From Phoronis pallida (Eukaryota > Phoronida > Phoronidae): 11,042 nt of DNA. The notes beneath the pieces were generated by a model, which did not search any database, had not been told where the DNA came from, and saw only the letters and a program-made list of their open reading frames with translations. The stretch's first letter is position 1; every line of letters starts with the position of its first letter. Shown here one piece after another: positions 6,846-11,042 of the stretch. The position numbers and the translations under genes are program-made. The stretch is taken from NCBI GenBank assembly GCA_028565715.1, contig JAOXYC010218017.1:1-11042 (forward strand), given 5' to 3'.

Positions 6846-8640
6846 ATTGAAATCATACTTCACATTTCCTTGTTAATAGTGCTCGGAACCAGGGATAATT
6901 CCGGGTTTATCAATGATGTATGCATCAATCAGCCAAAAATCCGACCGAATAATCGATCATGATCTAGATCATTTTTGCCATAGCCACGTGATCGAAGAAT
7001 ACCTCTACAACGATCATGGGGAGAAGAACCGATTGATCTTTCATACAATTCATCATCCAAGCACTACTTGTTATTGATGCTTGGTATTTCATTCTTAATA
7101 ATTTGCACTACTTTTCTTCTAATAAGCTTGGCACACATTCTGAACTTGGTAATTGTTTAGACCATTTGCACATGAAAAAATCAGATCAAATTGGGAATCC
7201 ATGTTTTGCTCAGAAATATCTTGATGAGCAGGTTAAATTTAGAGTTGAGATTAAAGATTGATGACCCTTGTTTCGGCATTTAAAATAGTTCTTTTCAAAA
7301 CACCTTTCCTATACCCAAATGTTCATATCTAAACACAACGTTTTTATCAGTCAAATCAACCAATATGCAAACACTTTTGTTACTTGATACAAAGATTCTG
7401 GTCATATTTTATTAACATAGCTAATTTTATTCTGAAACTAGCTTCTAACTCAAAACATTTCCTTACATATCATTTAACAAAGCTTGAGTATCTAGTAACC
7501 CTATACTGTATTATTTGTTGAAATCTCTTTGATGCTTCACACACAGTTCTCAGTATAATGACAGGAAAATTATACTATATCAAACTCTGCTTACTTCATT
7601 AAATTTGTCCTAATTAATTAATACGCCAGGTTGCATTTATTCAGGAATATATGAACTCGCAATAAAATCAATATCGTGTTCTGCAAGAAAGTGTGGAGTA
7701 CCTGACGTCTTGAGAATTTGTGATAAATATTTTTAGATCAAAAATTTATCTTTAACAAATGCCTGGTTGATAGTGATGTCACTCCAGAAAAACATTGTGG
7801 GTGATTAATATACAGTAATAGAATGAACTTTATGAAGGATATCTAATATTTAAAATTAAAAACACTTTTACATTTCAGTTTGGGTACAAATTGTTCACTC
7901 GTCACGCTCATTGTATATAATGCAATGTTTTTTAAGTATTTTATTTTCAGCCTTGAACTCATTCAATTCATGAATGTACACAACATCACAAACGAAACCT
8001 TGATATCACTCATCAGTCATACAAAAAAGAAATTCAAAATGAAAGTTGACAAAATTTCATGTTTTTTTGAAAATATTATTGTTTAAAAAAATGAGACTGA
8101 ATTAATCCACGATGTGATGACATGGGTTCCCAAACCCAAGAAAACATTGATTTAAACGGGACTATTGACTTTATCTTGGCTATCATCAAGTACACACAAG
8201 TAGAAGTATTCGGGAAGATAACTATCATTTAACTAGGTATATCATACTCATTCATATCAACATCATCATATCAAGAGGATGTAGTATTAGCTATGATGAT
8301 CAATATTAAGTGACCAGAGAAACGTACATAGATACCATGAGGTAATGATATCTACTGAAACTCGGACATTCTGCACCTACTCTTTAATTATTACCATTTA
8401 ACCAAGTCTCACATATTTCACATGTATTTCAAAACATATAAATGTCATGGCCTAAAGTGATTATCAATTTTTCCTTTTTTTCAAAATCTATGATTTGGAT
8501 TAAATTAACAATACTGGCCTTCTAATTCTTTTAAAAATAACTTATCTTGAGACCCTGTTTAGTGTAATTTAACATATATTCTTCCAAATGAATTTGACTT
8601 GCATTGATACTGATAATAAAACATCAAGGGATTGATGAAA
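6846..8640 (-). other. Upstream intron of the Cav1 gene, left part; no genes recognised
   Basis: By position this is intron sequence upstream of the acceptor at 6824. It holds a 14-bp perfect palindrome ATGATCTAGATCAT (6959-6972) and an E-box CACGTG (6985-6990), either of which could be chance. The remainder is AT-rich. A 68-codon plus-strand frame at 7880-8086 is hydrophobic and Lys/Asn-rich, as random AT-rich DNA gives, and is not supported as a gene. Confidence 0.55.
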
Positions 8641-8648
8641 TAAAAATA

Positions 8649-8713
8649 TAACAGGTAAAGGGATTTTAATCCCTTTACCTGTTACATTTCAAACTCAAAA
8701 GTTTGAAATGTAA
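8649..8713. repeat. Two adjacent perfect hairpins sharing TTA
   Basis: The first inverted repeat spans 8649-8684, with 17-bp arms (TAACAGGTAAAGGGATT and its exact complement) around a 2-nt centre. The second spans 8682-8713, with 14-bp arms (TTACATTTCAAACT and its complement) around CAAA. They overlap by three bases, so both stems cannot be fully paired at once. The loops are too short for a typical microRNA precursor. Template-switch inversion during replication or a small foldback insertion are the likely origins. Confidence 0.9.
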
Positions 8714-8971
8714 TTTTCTCTTTTCTTGTACAAAACCTTAAAGTTATACATCACTTCTTACGAATGTGAAATTATCAACTAGAAATTATCAACTATTGAA
8801 AGAGGCCAATTGCATTGGAATTGTTGTTATTTGAAAATAAAAATGTGAAATTGCCCCTATTATATTTTGCAGATATATCAGCATAGTTATAGCTACCTGG
8901 GTGTAATTTATGAATTCACATGTTTATGAACAAAATACAAGAGTGAATATAGCACATTCCAAAGTGGTCAT

Positions 8972-9021
8972 TTACAACAATAGACCCAGACATTTAGTGT
9001 GCTTACAACAATAGACCCAGA
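8972..9021 (+). repeat. Partial tandem duplication, 31-bp period
   Basis: TTACAACAATAGACCCAGA occurs at 8972-8990 and again at 9003-9021, exactly 31 bp later. The sequence between is not repeated further, giving about 1.6 copies. It lies about 40 bp left of the foldback element at 9064. Confidence 0.9.
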
Positions 9022-9063
9022 TTATATTGAGCTTTCAATGTGAAGGGTAATTTAAACCTTGAA

Positions 9064-9353
9064 CAAGGGTGCCAGAGAATCCCCCGCACGAACTTTGAAT
9101 CCATCTCAAGAACAACTCATAATTGGTTATTCCCTCTCACGAACCACCAAATCTCTCGCACTAACGCGATATTCCATGCCACAAACAATTATTCCCTCTC
9201 ACAGTAAGAAAATCCCCCTCACGAACCACCAGAGACAACAAAGGAATTCAGTACAGTACAGAGCTTTGGTGGTTCGTGAGAGGGAATAACCAATTATCAG
9301 TGGTTCGTGAGATGGATTCAAAGTTTGTGCCGGGGATTCTCTGGCACCATTGG
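9064..9353. mobile_element. 290-bp foldback MITE with about 87-bp inverted arms, hAT-like
   Basis: The left arm (9064-9150) and right arm (9266-9353) are inverted complements with few differences. Shared blocks include GGTGCCAGAGAATCCCC, ACTTTGAATCCATCTCA, ATAATTGGTTATTCC and CTCTCACGAACCACCAAA. The extreme ends read CAAGGGTGCC and, inverted, CCAATGGTGCC. CCTTGAA flanks both sides (9057-9063 and 9354-9360), a 7-bp target duplication if the left end has lost one C. The roughly 115-bp centre repeats the arm motif CCCTCTCAC and CCTCACGAACCACC in the same orientation as the left arm. The 76-codon plus-strand frame crossing it comes from the repeat and is not a gene. There is no transposase. Confidence 0.85.
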
Positions 9354-9360
9354 CCTTGAA

Positions 9361-10720
9361 GGTTTGCAATATACCACAAAATTGTAAAATAGTATTCTCC
9401 TTTTTAGCTTTAACAAGAGAATTCTAAAAAAAATAAGGAAATTATACAAGTAAAGCAACTGTTCAGCTGATCAGATTCAGTTATGGAAATTAATTGATGA
9501 TTATATTGTTTTGTTTTTTGATTAGCAGTAAAAATGTTTTTGACCTTATTAACTTGAGAAGTGTGACACCTTTTAAATGTCAGTTTTAAATAGTATTCAA
9601 TACAAGACTGAAATGAAAATAGTTCGACAAGACAAGGAAATGTTGAACCTTCAAAGTGAAGTCATTGGCTAATGTAAAATCCAGTATCCTTTCAAACATC
9701 AATCAATAGTTAATTAGTAAATTTACAACAAAAAAATAAGCTCTTTAACAATTTCAAGAAACCTTGATTTAAAACTCGCGCTCCAATGTCTCCAGCAATC
9801 AGGGTCAGGATTAGACACTTTACAGTAGAAATTTCCATTTCATGATTTATTGTTCTATTTCTATAGAATACCAAAGTGCTGACTTTGCACTCAACTGAAT
9901 AACAGTCATACTCCAAATCTACCACTCAAATAAACAATCCGAGTCAATGGTGTAGATGTGCCAGACTTTAAACCCCTAGGACGGCTTCTCTCAATAGAAC
10001 AATTTGATCAAAAGAACAACCATATCACATTTAACAGATGTCATTAACAATACAATATCACAAAGCAGCCTATCAATTGCTGTTCAAAAAGAAGAATATA
10101 AAAATGCAATGAATGAACAATACAACCTATCACTGGCTATCATCTAGACCCTGTCACACATTTCCATAACTTACAATACATCTAGGTGATCTACGTTTTA
10201 TGTTTCTAGGCTACAATTTCAATGTGCATGCCGATGCCTGCCATCAGTATTCAATGCAAAGCCCAGAATGTATGTTCACCGATTTATCAGCCATATTGAT
10301 AAAATGTCACAGTACGGTTTGCTGTGAGAATAAAGTATAGTTAACTGCATTGTTTTAAATGAAATTGGGATGGCAACAGTTTCAGTAGTTATAAACTTGT
10401 GTTAAAACCCGAAACAATTTAATTTTCTAAGCACCGTTCCATCCCCTTGTTGATGGCTTGATTCTGGTATAGGCTGCGTATACCGGTACATTCCAAAATC
10501 AAAATAAAATTTGAGATCCCAAACTGAACACTAATCTTTAAAATATTCTCAAGATTGAGTTCAACATTTAATCAGAAGTTATAAGAGCTATAACTTTCAG
10601 ATTAGCCTATGATCTTGAAACTGTTAACTTTGAATGGAAAACGCAGACTCCCTAGCAAAAATGCTGCAATTATATAACTCCTTGTACACAATGGGAACAT
10701 CATCCCACTGAATTAGGCAT
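9361..10720 (-). other. Upstream intron, right part; no genes recognised
   Basis: AT-rich non-coding DNA. Visible items are small: a perfect inverted repeat AAGTTATA-AGAGC-TATAACTT at 10576-10596 and a self-complementary TACCGGTA near 10480. A 71-codon minus-strand frame at 9710-9925 shows no family resemblance or splice context. Confidence 0.5.
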
Positions 10721-11042
10721 CGATAGCACCAATTATACACAAACGCGAAGGTGAGCATGGGCCTTGAATCGAACATCATGTCATGAGTTCCGCAAAATTA
10801 GAATCAACACCGGAGGGCTAAGAACCATCAATTTTGATCATGTACAGACAATAATTTAGCTTACTTCAGAACGATTCCTCCCGCTGCCAGATTCCTTGAC
10901 CCTGAAATTAGCCGCAGTCCACTTTTGCAATAACCCTGACTTACATTCTTACTTGTCTCATAGTGGTAGGGTAAGTGCGAGCTTCTCCGTGGTATTTTAG
11001 CAACGTTTTGGTGTCTGTGGAAAAAACGGGCCTTACCTTGGA
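10721..11042. other. CpG-enriched right end with several splice-donor-like sites on both strands
   Basis: CpG dinucleotides become clearly more frequent here than in the preceding kilobase (ATCGATAG, AACGCG, CCCGCTG, GCCGC, TGCGAGC and others), as is common near first exons and promoters. On the plus strand, GAAG|GTGAGC (about 10751) and TAGG|GTAAGT (10970) look like donors, and a pyrimidine-rich acceptor ends at 10890. On the minus strand there is CAAG|GTAAGG at 11037. No TATA box or initiator could be assigned with any certainty. This may be the neighbourhood of the first exon of the channel gene. Confidence 0.3.
11031..11042 (-). other. Possible splice donor ending the preceding Cav1 exon (window edge)
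   Basis: On the minus strand the window opens with TCCAAG followed by GTAAGG, a near-consensus U2 donor with the cut between 11037 and 11036. If it is the partner of the acceptor at 6824, the intron is about 4.2 kb. The single base G left over would join AT to make GAT (Asp), with Gln (CAA) before it. Only six putative exon bases are visible, so coding content cannot be tested here. It could equally be a chance GTAAG or part of a 5' UTR exon. Confidence 0.3.

Noticed and set aside
6824-6863. Extension of the channel reading frame upstream to the ATG at 6863
   Set aside because: It translates the polypyrimidine tract (FNHFFLPF...), and a strong CAG acceptor sits at 6824-6826. The ATG is intronic.
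7880-8086. 68-codon hydrophobic plus-strand ORF
   Set aside because: Looks like chance: no signal peptide pattern, no family match, and it lies within the presumed intron.
8649-8684. microRNA precursor
   Set aside because: The stem is only 17 bp with a 2-nt centre and perfect complementarity, unlike a Drosha/Dicer substrate.
9059-9289. 76-codon plus-strand ORF
   Set aside because: It lies almost wholly inside the inverted-repeat MITE and reads its repeated motifs; there is no protein family resemblance.
1-11042. CRISPR arrays, bacterial operons or phage genes
   Set aside because: No regularly spaced identical repeats, no prokaryotic gene density; the content is clearly animal nuclear DNA.

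Overview
The window looks like about 11 kb of AT-rich, CpG-poor invertebrate animal DNA. It is mostly intron, with a single recognisable protein-coding exon and no bacterial features: no long ORFs, operons or ribosome-binding sites. The exon (6508-6823, minus strand) encodes part of the cytoplasmic N-terminus of an L-type (Cav1) voltage-gated calcium channel alpha-1 subunit. It ends just before transmembrane segment IS1, at the conserved block [15 protein letters not shown] single Cav1-type exon flanked by kilobases of repeat-rich sequence suggests a marine or aquatic invertebrate (mollusc, brachiopod, echinoderm, hemichordate, cnidarian or similar). The sequence does not let me narrow this further.

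The exon has a standard U2-type acceptor on its upstream side (polypyrimidine tract plus CAG at 6824-6826). On its downstream side, instead of GT, it has the U12-type (minor spliceosome) donor ATATCCTTTT at 6507-6498. This makes the following intron a candidate AT-AC intron. Because the gene is on the minus strand, 6824 to the right edge is its upstream intron. A donor-like CAAG|GTAAGG sits at the right edge and could end the preceding exon. Positions 1-6507 look like the following U12-type intron, as I found no exon for IS1 in them.

The rest is repeats and mobile-element debris. From left to right: the 3' end of a dispersed element (1-184); a small local duplication (188-348); an exact 30-bp tandem duplication (1038-1097); a 316-bp MITE-like element with TTTA target duplications (2004-2319); a second, complete copy of the first family with hAT-like CAGGGCC termini and GGTTC duplications (2801-3129); a 188-bp CpG-rich foldback or structured-RNA-like unit (3540-3727); an imperfect direct repeat (5225-5297 and 5349-5436) next to a degenerate tRNA-like sequence on the minus strand (5473-5545), perhaps a SINE; a 24-bp tandem duplication (5984-6031); a 108-109 bp minisatellite that stops 20-30 bp from the exon (6250-6487); two overlapping perfect hairpins (8649-8713); a 31-bp partial tandem duplication (8972-9021); and a 290-bp foldback MITE with about 87-bp inverted arms (9064-9353).

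The repeats do not work with the channel gene in any way the sequence proves. They are most simply intronic insertions. The most unusual items are the U12-type splice donor, directly readable in an ion-channel gene, and the compact 3540-3727 unit, whose nested pairings form a multi-branched cloverleaf-like fold.
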